Source: Aureobasidium sp. EXF-3400 (Eukaryota; Ascomycota; Dothideomycetes; Dothideales; Saccotheciaceae). From it: DNA of 64,000 bases. A program made the translations under genes and the position numbers. The stretch's first letter is position 1. The number at the start of each line of letters is the position of its first letter. Positions 42,697 to 53,547 of the stretch are shown here, one piece after another. Under the pieces are notes generated by a model. The model made no database searches. It was given only the letters and a program-made list of their open reading frames with translations, and was not told the origin of the DNA. The stretch covers positions 62,001 to 126,000 of the forward strand of contig SWBL01000063.1 in assembly GCA_024195585.1 (NCBI GenBank). Reading direction: 5' to 3'.

Positions 42697-45600
42697 ATGA
42701 CGACCACGACTAGTCATACAGATTTACACATCCCGCCTGTCATGGAACGCAGGCTTCCCTCTATCGCAGACGTCGACATCACCGAGGTCTATTGTCCAGC
42801 TCGGGGTGTTCCAATAGTTGCGGACATTGTTTTTGTTCATGGCCTCATGGGACATCCAAGAGATACTTGGCTCTTCGGCAAAGGGCCTAGCGTCCAGTCT
42901 CCGGATGTTCCTGGAGATGCTACGCACAAGAGGTCATTCCGGGCGAAGCTATTCGGTCGTAACAAATCTAGAGGCGATAGCTCTAGTGCACCAGTTGAGG
43001 GAAGCAAGTACTGCTTCTGGCCTTACGATCTACTTCCTAAGGACGACACTGTCTCCAATGCCAGAATACTGCTCTACGGATACGATTCGCATCCTACACA
43101 CTTTTACAAGACCGGCACCAATCGAATGACCATCACGCAGCACGCAGAGAATCTAATGCACAATCTAGCTGGCGTGAGAGCGCAGTGTCGAGGTAGACCT
43201 ATTGTCTTCATCGCACACAGCCTCGGCGGGATTCTGGTTAAAGGTGCACTCAATGAGTCTCGGTGGGCGCCTCAACCACAATACTCAGATCTTTGTTCAT
43301 CTTGTCGAGCCATCGTCTTCATGGGAACACCGCATTTGGGGGCTGACATCGCGGCATGGGGTACGTGGACGAGTAATGTCGTCGGTGCTCTGCCCGGCGG
43401 CTTTACTACCTACAGCAAAGTTCTGCAAGGTCTTGAACCAGACAGTGAGATGTTGTATACAATTTCAAGGAAATTCAATGAAATATTGAACCAATCCATC
43501 CCCGATGCCGAAAAGATACAGATCTGCAGCGTCCAAGAGGGCAATGGTATGTCGAGCGTTAGAGGCGCGGGTAGCAAGGTTTGTCATGGTTATACTTGAA
43601 TTTCTGGGCTGATAAGAAGCAGGTGGTTCCTGATTTCTCATCCAAATTCAATCGTACCGACATAGAGCAAAGTTTTTTCAACCAGACGGCCAACCACATG
43701 ACGATGTGCAAGTTCTCATCGGCAGACGATCAAACGTACAAGAACGTCTTGCGAGTCCTGCAAGGATACTTGCAAACCATCGAACAGAGGCAAGCTGATA
43801 TTCAGCGAGCTTCAGACACCAACACTCAAGGCATAGTCTCAGGTCCGTAACGACAAACTGGGAAGATACATGGCTATCCCTTCCTCCAGACCTAATCGTC
43901 GATAGATTTTGTCAAGAAGCTGGATTTCGATGGCCGATTGGCGCGGGAACGCCAATTGAACACTCTGGTCACCCCCGAGCAGAGCTTTGAATGGGTATGG
44001 GAGTCGAGCTTTGTGGATTGGCTTAAGTGCGATGCCAAAGTTTTCTGGATCGCTGGGAAACCAGCTTCTGGTAAAAGTACACTAGTCAATCACATTATAA
44101 AGCACTCCAGAACAAAAACGATCGTGGAGGAAGCATTTGGGGGTAGCCTTGTCGTTGCGAAATTCTTTTTCGACTTTCGAGCAAAAGATGGCATCAGTAA
44201 TAATTTTGAAGGTCTGAGAAGGTCGCTAATGCATCAACTATTGACGCAATCGAGTGCACTCGCCGCTGAAGTTATGCAGCACTTCGGCGTGAACCGGGTG
44301 GATGATCAAATCATGCTAGGCGATGCCACCATCTTTGAGTACGCATTGCACAAAAACGATCGACCAACCTTCATTTTCATCGATGGTCTGGACGAATATC
44401 AAGGTCACACACCCGAACTTCTCAACCTTATCGACAGTATTACCAAGCACAAGGTCAAGGTCTGCTTGTCGAGTCGATATGAGAAACCTTTCACGACTAC
44501 CTTCAAGGATCTGGTTTTTCAGTTCCGCATGGAATCGTTGAACGAGTCGGGGATTTACAATTATGCAAAGCACACATTAGAAACGGTTCTGAAACCTTCG
44601 GACGACCAGGAACGACGGACGTTAGACACTGCTTCCAGAACCATCGCAGATATCTCTGCTGGTGTTTTCTTATGGGCTCGTTTCGCTGTGTCCGATGTCG
44701 TTGAACGCGTATGCGAGGGACATCAGATCAAGTACGACTGGATTCTCACAATTATTGACGCCATGCCGGCAGAGTTGGAACTCGTATATGCTCGCATATT
44801 TCGTTCCATGAAAGACAAGAACAAAAAAGCTTGTGGTATCATTTTCCAATTGATTGATTCAGCCAGTCTTGAGCTCGAGCTCTCGGAGCTTTTCGAGGCG
44901 TCTCTTCTTGCTGGCATCGATTTTCGTCCTCTTAGAGACGCACAGACTATTCAGGATCTGTCAGCTTTCCAGAGAAATCTGATAGCAATCGGAGGGGGTC
45001 TGGTCGAGTTTGTTCGTTGTTGGCGAAGACAAGAATACTTGGACGATCAGCATGATCCCTATGACGGGATAGAAGTGACCTCGGTAAGACTCATTCACAG
45101 ATCTGTCCAGACGTATCTAAGCAAGAACGGGTGGAAAGAACTCTTCGGGGGGCTGCAAGCAGTAAACTCTCACGAAATCTGGCTCAATGTCTGCAACGAG
45201 TTTCTAGCAGGCAAACGTGTGATCTGGACGACACCAAACACCTCATACAGGAGCCAGGATAACAAACCCGACCAGTGGCTCGATAGAACGCAACAGCGGG
45301 ATTATGTTCTAAACACTCGTAGCATACGCGACTACGTGTACACTTTCTTATTAGAGCATGCCTACGAGTTTGAGCAAGAGACTGCCAAGTCTTCCTGGTC
45401 TCTAATACATCGAGTCCTCAACGCCGAGTTCGTACGAGCCCACACCATCTGCGTTCTATCTCGAACTATACAGACTTGTGATTGTATCGATCTCTTGTGG
45501 CAGACCAATGACGACGTCATATTTCGCGGGAGCGTGCAGCTCGCTATCTGTCATCGTCTGATGCTTTTCGTCAAACAAGCTTTGTCACAATCCCCGGAGA

Positions 45601-46487
45601 CCTTCAGATCTGACTCCTTCGTCAGTGCCCTCTCACCAGCAGCTCGAACTCTGATTCCGTATCGAGCCGTACGACTACGCGTAGCGGCATCTGAGCTCGA
45701 GCAACGATGCAGCCCACTTGCAACTGCAGTACTCTGTTACTGCGCCAGCCCGGCACAAGACCGATTAGAACTCATATCTCTGTGCATATCTTCTTCTTCA
45801 CAGCTAAGCGATGTCGACTTGTTGATGGCTATCAGAAGGTTACCAAAGCAAGCATTGGAGGCCTTGCTATCGCAAGTCCCTGCTCGACCCATGCAGCTGA
45901 AGTCGACGTTGCTTTTCCACGACATGTATAAGGACAGCTACATAGATGAGAACAAAGAGTTCACCGAGCATGATCTCGGACCTCTTTGGGAAATCGGGGG
46001 ACGCGAAGTTTCTAATGAGACCGAGGAGGTATTACAATTACTTCTAGCGAGAGGTGAGAATATCAACTCACAGTGCGGTCCGATTGGCACGGTCCTACAT
46101 TCCGTGGTACTCAATGATATCAACCTCAACAGGATCTTCGCTTGGCGGCCTTATAGAGTGTGGGACATGTTTTCCCTGCTCCTTAGGCATGGTGCAGACA
46201 TCAATGTACGCGGACCATCAGCGAACGTACTGGAGTTCACGTGGAAACGGGCGCATCTCGAGCACAACCCTGATCGTGAAAAAGCATACTGTTATGCAGA
46301 ATTGATAGAGTCTTTGATTGATATGGGAGCAACGAACTCGATCAAGGATCCCAATGGACTGGTTCCAAGCAAGGCTCATATGTTGACTGTAGCGCGGAGA
46401 GAGGGACCTTCGATTGCAGATAGGCAGTACTACTTTCATGGTACTTATCCACCTCGGCGCCAGAGACAAATACTACTCGAAAATTGA
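42697..46487 (+). CDS. NLR-like protein: alpha/beta-hydrolase, NACHT ATPase and ankyrin-like repeats
   Basis: Exons 42697-43578, 43623-43842 and 43906-46487 encode 1,227 residues; introns are 44 nt (GTTTGT...GCAG) and 63 nt (GTCCGT...GATAG). Residues about 40-290 form a SERAC1/DUF676-like alpha/beta hydrolase with the nucleophile motif AHSLGG at 173-178. A linker (FVKKLDFDGRLARERQLNTL) leads to the NACHT domain, with the P-loop GKPASGKST at 418-426 and the Walker B/NACHT motif FIFIDGLDEY near 520. The C terminus (about 1085-1195) has ankyrin-like units (LLLRHGADINVRG, LIDMGATNSIKD). In fungi this layout belongs to STAND proteins linked to non-self recognition and regulated cell death; the role of this one is inferred. 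Confidence 0.88.
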
Positions 46488-47982
46488 AGACGAGGGTGGA
46501 GGATAACCTACTTTGAGCCCATTACCACTACTGGGATTATATCAGACTACACGCCAAATGTGTGCTGCAACAGCAAGTGCAGCAGAACGTTTGGTTCGTC
46601 GCAATAGATCCACTGGTACCTGCCTTGGCCCTCTTGGACATACTGGATCCAGAGCAAACATAAGTGCCTTGGGTTCATCAGGGGTAACATCACAGTCACT
46701 AGCTATCTTCGCTTCTTTGCTTTTCCTATGTTTTACTTCTCCACGTAGCGTACATTGTTTTGTACTCTGAGACTGATCGTGTCTGCAATCCTCAGATAAC
46801 TGGTGTCAATAACGAGTTCTGACTAAACACATATACTCATAGCACGTGTTCGAGCATTGATTCGTCTTCAAGACTGTTCTCTTGATACTGATATAACGAA
46901 AATTGCTTCCATGGCATGGCGTGAGCAGAGGAAGGAACGAGACATCGGTCTCAAATGTTCGCGTTGTGATGCGAATCCCCGCTCAGGCCGTCCCACCAGG
47001 GACAGAGCGATGTGCTCACCTTCATCGCTTTGCGACTTGACCGGCAGGGACAACGTTATGCATCATCCGAAGGATCCAGATGCCGCAAGATCTACTGTCC
47101 AGCGAAGTCTGGAATGGGACCTTATCATGACCCTGGGCAAAATTTCTGTTCGATCATCTCGTCTACAGAGGCTTCTCGAACTCCGCCAACAACAGATTAA
47201 GACGGCGCATCGAGACCCTTACGAGAACAATCGCCTCGTCGTCTACTGGATTAGGACCGCAGCAGGTCTCGGCCGGACTCGCATGAGCCGCCAACACGTT
47301 GGCCACGACAAGTGTCGAAGGATCAGGAAGAGGTGGACAGTGAGCGGCTCGCACGTCGAGAGCCTAGACGGACTCGCGCATATCGCTGCGGCATTGCCGA
47401 AGAGTCTAGCACTCACCACACACGACTGGGTGCCATCAACAGCCCTGGGCAAGGTGGTATCTGACTGGTCTCCGTGCTCTAGAGGCAGATCACGTCAAGG
47501 TGAGAAGGATGCGGCAGTTAGACATCTTCCCAACAACGAGGCGCCAAGTCGGTCTTCATCGCTACTGTAGGTCTGCATTACCGTGTTCTGTGAAGTCAAT
47601 CTTCTCTTGGCTATATCCTCGAGGTAGAGGGCTTTGCGTTTGTTATGGCCAAAATCAAGCCGGGGTGAGCACGCCATTTCGCGTCTTCACGGCCCACACT
47701 CAGGCTGCGTCCACCATTGGACCAACTTATGCATCCAAGTCTTCCTATCTCCACCATTTATGTGTCGTTGTTCTGGCCTGGATTGTCGCCATATTCAAGG
47801 CCACATTATCTTGCATGCTGGCTCAACGGCCTCAATCTATCGAGGGTAAATGCGCCACAGTACAATTGCGAACAGGGCTACTGAAATCACGAAATCCTTA
47901 TGGTCCTCCCGAGGAGGCCTTGAAATAGGCCTGCAGTGCTCTTGCAAATTGGTCGAGCAATTCAAATTTCAACTCCCTCATC
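46488..47982. other. Region without a supported gene
   Basis: The 1.5 kb between the NACHT gene and the MFS gene has one long plus-strand frame, whose first ATG is at 46911 and stop at 47570 (219 codons), plus overlapping frames on both strands. The predicted product is Arg/Ser-rich and shows no domain, signal or plausible intron. It may be a decayed gene or chance. I leave it uncalled. Confidence 0.35.
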
Positions 47983-49821
47983 ATGGCTTCTAAAGAAGTG
48001 TTCTCGGTCACGACTGACATCAGAACTCCCTCTCCGTCTGAAGTGGATGAGGCATCCGATAGAAGTTCTATCGATGCAAAGAATCCCTTCAAGGACCCAA
48101 AGGTCGCCGAATATTACCGCAACTTGTACGAAGAAGCACAATACGAATCTCGCGAAGCCTTTGACACGGAAATCGAATGGACGGCCGCCGAAGAGAAGAA
48201 GATTGTTCGACGTTTGGATTGGCATGTCTGTCTCTGGGCGTGCGTTATGTTTTTCGCGCTGCAACTTGATCGAGGCAACATTTCACAGGCTCTGTCGGAC
48301 AATATGCTCGATGACCTCGGCCTAACCACCAACGAATACAACTATGGTAAGCTTTGACCATATTCACAATCATATCTTGCTTAACATCAAACAAGGTCAA
48401 ACATTATTCAAGCTATCGTTCATGGCAGCTGAGGTTCCTTCACAACTCGTCTCCAAGAAGTTGGGACCCGATAGATGGATCCCGATCCAGATGATGCTCT
48501 GGTCTATTGTTGCTGCTTCTCAAGCTGCTCTCAGTGGCCGATCTAGCTTCTACCTCTGTCGCTGCCTCATTGGTGTCCTAGAAGGCGGTTTCATCCCTGA
48601 CCTTGTCTTGTGGTTGTCATACTTCTACACTAGCACGGAGCTGCCTGTTCGACTCAGTTTCTTCTGGACCGCACTCAACTTGACCACCATTCTTGCCTCG
48701 CTTCTGGCATTTGGTATCTTCCATCTTGATAATGCCCATGGTCTTGAGGGCTGGAGGTGGTTGTTCCTGATTGAGGTAAGTGGTGAGATACTCTCATCCT
48801 GGATAATTGCTTATCGAAATCACAGGGACTCATGACCTTTGCTATCGGAGTAGCTTCGGTGTTCCTCATGCCTGCTTCGGCAGTCCAGACTAAGACATGG
48901 TTCCGTCCTAAGGGATGGTTCACAGATCGCGAAGTCAAGATTGTCGTTAATCGTGTTTTGAGAGATGACCCTTCTAAGGGCGACATGCACAACAGACAAG
49001 CAATCACGATCCGCCGTCTATGGCAGTCCCTATCCGATTATGACCTGTGGCCTGTAAGTAATTGCTTTGAAACTCGAATCTTTCCAGTGCTGACAAGCCG
49101 AACAGATCTACGCACTCGGCCTGGTCGTCTTCATCCCTGCCACTCCAGTCACCAATTATCTGAGCTTGACCCTTAGACACCTTGGCTTCAGCACTTTCAA
49201 CACCAACCTCCTCACTATCGTGCCGAACGCAGTCACCATTATCACTTTGCTAGGTCTGACCTGGCTTAGCGAAAAGGTTAAAGAACGCTCTTTTATCGCC
49301 TCCATACAAAACCTTTGGTTGATGCCCTGCTTGATAGCCCTACGTTGGTGGTCCGGCTCGGGCACGGATGTTTGGGGTACATATGCTTTGCTGGTTATCC
49401 TGCTTGGTTATCCATACTGTCACGCCATCCTCGTCGCATGGACATCTCGCAATGCCGGCTCAGTGCGTACGCGTACAATCTCCGCCGCTGTCTATAACAT
49501 GTCTGTTCAGGCCGGTGGTGTGATTGGCTCCAACATCTACCGTCAGGTAAGTCATCTGGCACATTCCCGTCTCCTTCAAGCACTCAAACTAATATCTCTT
49601 CACAGGACGATAAACCATTGTATCACCGCGGTAACATGCAACTGGTTGCTGTCAACTGTCTAGCCCTTGCGCTTTACGTGTTTGCCAAAGCGTACTATGT
49701 CTTCAGAAACAAGCAAAGAGAAAAGAAGTGGTCGGCTATGAGTCAAGAGCAGAGGGATCACTACATCCAGAATACCACTGACCAAGGTAATAAGAGACTT
49801 GACTTCCGCTTCGCGCACTAG
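47983..49821 (+). CDS. Major facilitator transporter, Dal5/allantoate-permease type
   Basis: Five exons: 47983-48346, 48396-48775, 48826-49053, 49106-49546 and 49606-49821, giving 542 residues. All four introns are 49-59 nt with GTAAG donors. The cytosolic N terminus of about 80 residues is followed by EKKIVRRLDWHVCLWACVMFFALQLDRGNISQAL, the standard opening of the anion:cation symporter branch of MFS. About 12 membrane helices follow, with the loop DRWIPIQMM after helix 2 and RCLIGVLEGGFIPD in helix 4. Relatives import organic anions such as allantoate, nicotinate, biotin precursors or tartrate with protons. The substrate is not determined. It ends 244 bp from the convergent repeat-precursor gene. 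Confidence 0.92.
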
Positions 49822-50064
49822 AAATCGAGATTCAAGTAAAGGTACGATTAGAGACGTCTCTCTGCAAGTTTACATTTAGATGATATACATGCGTTGACGT
49901 ATGAAACGAGACTTCGAAGTAAAAATATCCAATGACTTTCTTTACACATCAGAGTTCTTTCCAGCAGATATTCGAAATGATATATACAAATCTACTCAAT
50001 GACACCGGTCAACGCCCATGAAAACTCCAGAATCCGAAGACTTGTCCCAGATGCCTCTACACCG

Positions 50065-50559
50065 TTACTCCGCATCGGAGTCACCACCTGCTCTAACAGC
50101 TCCGGCAACAGTACCGCCAACGACATCGATTCCAGCGTCTACGGCTTGCCCAACACCAGGAATAGGACCCTCGCCTGCATCGTTGTTGAATGGGGCGACC
50201 AATTCGCGCTTGCTGACATCGGAGTCATCGCCTGCTCTAACAGCTCCTGCAACCAGACCACCGACAGTATCGATTCCAGCATCTACCGCTTGACCGACAC
50301 CTGGGATCAAGCCTTCGCCCGCATCATTGTTGAATGGCGCAACGAGCTCACGCTTGTTGACATCCTCAGAACCGCCAGCTCTTACGGCTCCAGCGACTAG
50401 ACCACCGACAGTATCGATTCCAGCATCTACCGCTTGGCCGACACCTGGGATCAAGCCTTCGCCTGCATCGTTGTTGAAGGGAGCCACTAGTTCGCGTTTG
50501 GTTGGTAGAGCTGTGGCTAGAGAAATAAAGGTTGCGGCGATGGCGAGGGAGAAACGCAT
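50065..50559 (-). CDS. Secreted Kex2-type repeat precursor with three 48-residue units
   Basis: A single exon encodes 164 residues. Residues 1-18 are a signal peptide (MRFSLAIAATFISLATA). From residue 21 to the end there are exactly three 48-residue units, each starting with Lys-Arg, the Kex2 cleavage site: 21-68, 69-116 and 117-164. Each unit has a conserved ELVAPFNNDAGEG block, then GVGQAVDAGID and a Gly/Ala/Val-rich segment (VAGAVRAG) with G-x3-G spacing, and a variable acidic end (GGSEDVN, GDDSDVS, GGDSDAE). No Cys is present. The expected processing is release of three similar peptides of about 46 residues by Kex2 in the late Golgi. This is the KEP architecture of fungal pheromone, repellent and peptide precursors. 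No UstY-type oxidase lies nearby, so a RiPP role is not indicated. The product is unknown. Confidence 0.85.
   Translation of the reverse strand: MRFSLAIAATFISLATALPTKRELVAPFNNDAGEGLIPGVGQAVDAGIDTVGGLVAGAVRAGGSEDVNKRELVAPFNNDAGEGLIPGVGQAVDAGIDTVGGLVAGAVRAGDDSDVSKRELVAPFNNDAGEGPIPGVGQAVDAGIDVVGGTVAGAVRAGGDSDAE
50068..50499 (-). repeat. Three 144-bp in-frame coding tandem repeats
   Basis: Units occupy 50499-50356, 50355-50212 and 50211-50068. Units 1 and 2 differ mostly at the acidic end; unit 3 carries extra replacements (Leu to Pro, Thr to Val, Leu to Thr). The exact multiple of three keeps the frame, and the pattern suggests a recent duplication of units 1 and 2. Confidence 0.9.
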
Positions 50560-50736
50560 GATTGGTGATGTTCTGGAGATGTTTCTTCGGATTTGGATTT
50601 GCGAGATGAAGAGATTGGAAGTGGTGTTGAGATGGATATGATAGATGTAGCTTGTTGATTCTTCTGATCGTGTGTGGGTTTCTGGGGCAGGTGAAGCAGA
50701 GAGGTTTTCGAATCCTTACGGAGTACCTTACCTGGT

Positions 50737-50743
50737 TATATAT
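50737..50743 (-). promoter_or_regulatory. Putative TATA box of the repeat-precursor gene
   Basis: On the minus strand ATATATA lies in AGATATATAACC, about 180 bp upstream of the start codon at 50559. The interval downstream is A/C-rich with few ATG codons, fitting a short leader. Confidence 0.45.
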
Positions 50744-51594
50744 CTTTCCCTCTCGAAACGGCGATCCTGAGTATCAAGCATATCCTGAGGTCAGTATTTT
50801 CCGCGATGCCCCAAATCGGACTTTGCATGCTACATGTTCAACCTAATTCACACTGGTAAGTTATTCAAAAAGGTCGATATCACTGTATTCGGAGACTCAC
50901 TGTAGATCCTATGAACGCTTCCGGTTGTCTGAATGTGTAACTGTAGATCTCACTGAGCCGCATGAACATCTCATACTGGCTCCAGTTAGGGTAGAGGCAG
51001 GATCGAGATGAGATCTACTAACGCGGTGCCGTGCGGTGCGAGATGGAGATGTTTCCGCGGGAATTACACACCAGCGGAGTTTGAGGGTGATCACCTTGTC
51101 ATCTGAGATGAGTATCATACATAAGGCGAACCTCACCAGTCTCACTCTGATGCTCTGGAGTGATCACCAGACATACTTGAGTATTGCTAGTTATCGCAGA
51201 CCGACTGGATTGATGCTGAAAAATGTGGTTGAAAATAGTCTTCATGACATCATAGTGATGTGTTTTTGTATAGCGACGATCCACTACCCATCGGAAGCGG
51301 GATCAACAGGAGATTCGGACTTGGGAGCCGGGATAATTGCCGTAAGTCAGATACCAGATGGATATCTTTCACATGCCAGAAGTTCAATTGATCGATTTGT
51401 CCCTCCTTGACCATATTTACAGCATGCAAAAAGTGATATAAGAAGCGGCCTGCATGGATAGCTATGACTTTCTGAGATTGCAGAGATGCCCTACACACCT
51501 TGAGCAGTCCTCAAGCATCCAACCAAGCCCACAGCGATACAATGCGCTGACACCCGCCCTCGGTGGACTCAAGGCACGTCTCCCCACGAGCAAC

Positions 51595-51718
51595 CAGGTC
51601 TGTGACGTTCTCCCTCTTACACTCATTCCCTGGCTCTGATACGTCTCCAATCAACCTGCCAATCACATGCTCAGGAGACGGTGGGGACAAGCTAAATATC
51701 ATTGACCTGATCACTTAC
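51595..51718 (-). repeat. Dispersed CAGGTC/GACCTG element, copy 5
   Basis: On the plus strand it begins CAGGTCTGTGAC and ends with AGGAGACGGTGGGGAC, then CATTGACCTGATCACTTAC. Read on the minus strand, positions 51718-51600 look like a 119-nt intron, GTAAGTGATCAGG...GTCACAG. A minus-strand frame without stops, 51934-51719, would continue in frame after removal to a stop at 51462, but it lacks an ATG. Confidence 0.75.
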
Positions 51719-52253
51719 CTTGTCTTTCACTTCCCTTCCCTTCCATTCGGTAGGTTTAAACTTTAACGTGTCGAAGTCGATTGAACGCCTGCCATGTACC
51801 AGCTTTCTCGGCGGCAAATTGCGCGCTTGCTGGTAGAGAAGTGATAGTTGATAAATCGTGGTGCTTTTATACTCAGCTTTGATACCCAACAACGATGAAT
51901 CTCGGAAGCGAATCAGGTAGTTATCAACAAGCAAAGAACGTATTCTCCTAATTCATCATTCTGGAATACATACCATCCTTACATCTCTGTTCAAATCCCT
52001 ACTAGTTCTCTATTAAATTTCCTCTGGCAATCCTTAAGTCATCCTTTGTCTTCTAGGCAACTGATATAAAAGACTCATAAAGGTATGAATAGCTTACCTT
52101 TCACTCTTTCACCCTTGCTCTAACATTCGGTTGAGTTGGGTTTTCGATTGGTGAATCATCCGAACGACGAGCCATACCCTGCGTCCGTGGCCATGACTGT
52201 GTCACATCGAACGAAGAGCAGCGTAATCTGTTACCATAAGAGAACCAGTCAGG

Positions 52254-52381
52254 AGGTCCGTGAAGCTCGTTTTTATCCTGCTTGATCCCACTTCTCTGAC
52301 ATCTCTTTTGGTTTGACTCATGATCTTGTTCAGCAACTTAGGAGATAATGGAGACACACTAAGCATCGTTGACCTGAGCAC
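52254..52381 (-). repeat. Dispersed CAGGTC/GACCTG element, copy 6
   Basis: The plus strand starts AGGTCCGTGAAG and ends TTAGGAGATAATGGAGACAC, then ATCGTTGACCTGAGCACC. Its right half agrees closely with copies 5 and 7. The intron-like donor is altered to GTGCTC and the 3' end to CACGG. Confidence 0.7.
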
Positions 52382-53102
52382 CTGTGTTTTGTTCCTTTCC
52401 CATTGCTTGCTTGCGAGTGAAGTTTGAAGGTTGAGAGCCAACATCGCCACAGGAGAGAAATTGTTCGTCACGGCTCTCCCGCATCTAGAGTCTGAACCTG
52501 GTTTTTGACGAATGGTGATCAGAATACGCTTCGTTGTATTTTCATACCTTAGCAGTGATGAAACGTAAAAGTGAGGACGAAAAGAACAGCGAAAGTGAAT
52601 CGGAAATCTTCTCTTTATCCATCTGTTCATCTGCTATATCATAGAGAGGGCTCAACCAATTAGGGCTTTTTGTATCCATATCCAATCCACATCTAATATC
52701 CTTTAGTGTAGAAAATATAAGACTCAAAGAACAACTACGGTAAAGAGGAAGCAAAGTCGACTCTACGGTTAACTTCAACGTGCTCTTGAAAGCTATCATG
52801 AAAATATGCAATTCTACTAGCAGATTCACAGATGTGATCGACCTCAAGAAGCAGTAGCTACGTGCATCGAGCTTTCTCACACAGTTAAAGTCACTCCCAG
52901 AATCAATCTAGTACCAGAGTGAGTTCCCACAGATCCAAAAGAGCACATAAATAGCCTGCAGGACTTCCAGATGGGGGAAGAACTCATACGCTCGCTCAAA
53001 CACAGTCTTCTCGGATATCATCACCATGATTGACCGTGGCGGTCGTGACTGGCTGCTATTATTTTCGATGTGTTGACTCTGATCGGCTAATGAGAAGGAG
53101 AC

Positions 53103-53234
53103 CAGGTCTGTATATCTACACTACTTACCCCTCTCCCCGGTTCCCTGCTCTGTCCCTCGTTCTTGTGATCACACGATCAGGAGATAATGGGAGATGATGG
53201 AGAGAGTTTGGGGGTCGTTGACCTGATGACTTAC
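53103..53234 (-). repeat. Dispersed CAGGTC/GACCTG element, copy 7
   Basis: The plus strand starts CAGGTCTGTATATC, contains GATCAGGAGATAATGGGAGA and ends GTCGTTGACCTGATGACTTAC. Read on the minus strand it resembles a 127-nt intron (53234-53108), GTAAGTCATCAGG...ATACAG. Similarity to copy 6 also continues beyond the donor end (TTC-CTC-CAAGC and CAATG at matching spacing), so the element may be longer than the intron-like core. Confidence 0.75.
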
Positions 53235-53547
53235 TTCCTCCTCTTTGTTGTATCATTGCGGGAGCTTGTGAGAGAATCTTGTAAAGCAGCAGCCTTAGGT
53301 GGCGGACTCGACACCCTCCGCAGTTTGTCTCTCTTAGACCAGTCGCCTCCCCAGTTGAAAGTGGAGAGATTGTGGTGATGCCTCGTGGGGCTTTTATGCC
53401 TCGGTGGTGAATACCTCAGTGGTGATGAGACTTGGAAGCGAGAAAGGGGGTGACGAGTATGAATTTTATCTATACCCGTGAATCTGTTTGATGTCATGGG
53501 CCTTGCCTTCGCGTTCTCGCCAATCTTCGATCTTTCTTGCCCCTGCT

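Larger units (their letters stand above)
50560..53547. other. Second gene-poor island with dispersed repeats
   Basis: About 3 kb holds no convincing gene apart from the precursor promoter at its left end. It carries three of the best copies of the dispersed element. Frames next to them on the minus strand (for example 53235-53497, 87 codons with an ATG) end exactly at the intron-like GTAAGT of the element, but show no domain. A possible further decayed copy ends near 51107. Confidence 0.55.

Noticed and set aside
46857..47570. Possible 219-237-residue protein between the NACHT and MFS genes
   Set aside because: The Arg/Ser-rich product lacks domains and splice structure, several overlapping frames are equally open, and the longest version needs a non-ATG start.
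50065..50559. Dikaritin/ustiloxin-type RiPP precursor
   Set aside because: Units are long (48 residues) without a short Tyr-containing core, and no DUF3328/UstY oxidase or peptidase gene is adjacent.
49999..50641. Plus-strand frames over the repeat precursor
   Set aside because: They are antisense shadows that repeat with the same 144-bp period and lack a signal peptide.
51595..51718. TPP riboswitch (ACCTGATC-like core in the dispersed element)
   Set aside because: The other conserved thi-box segments are absent and no thiamine gene is near.
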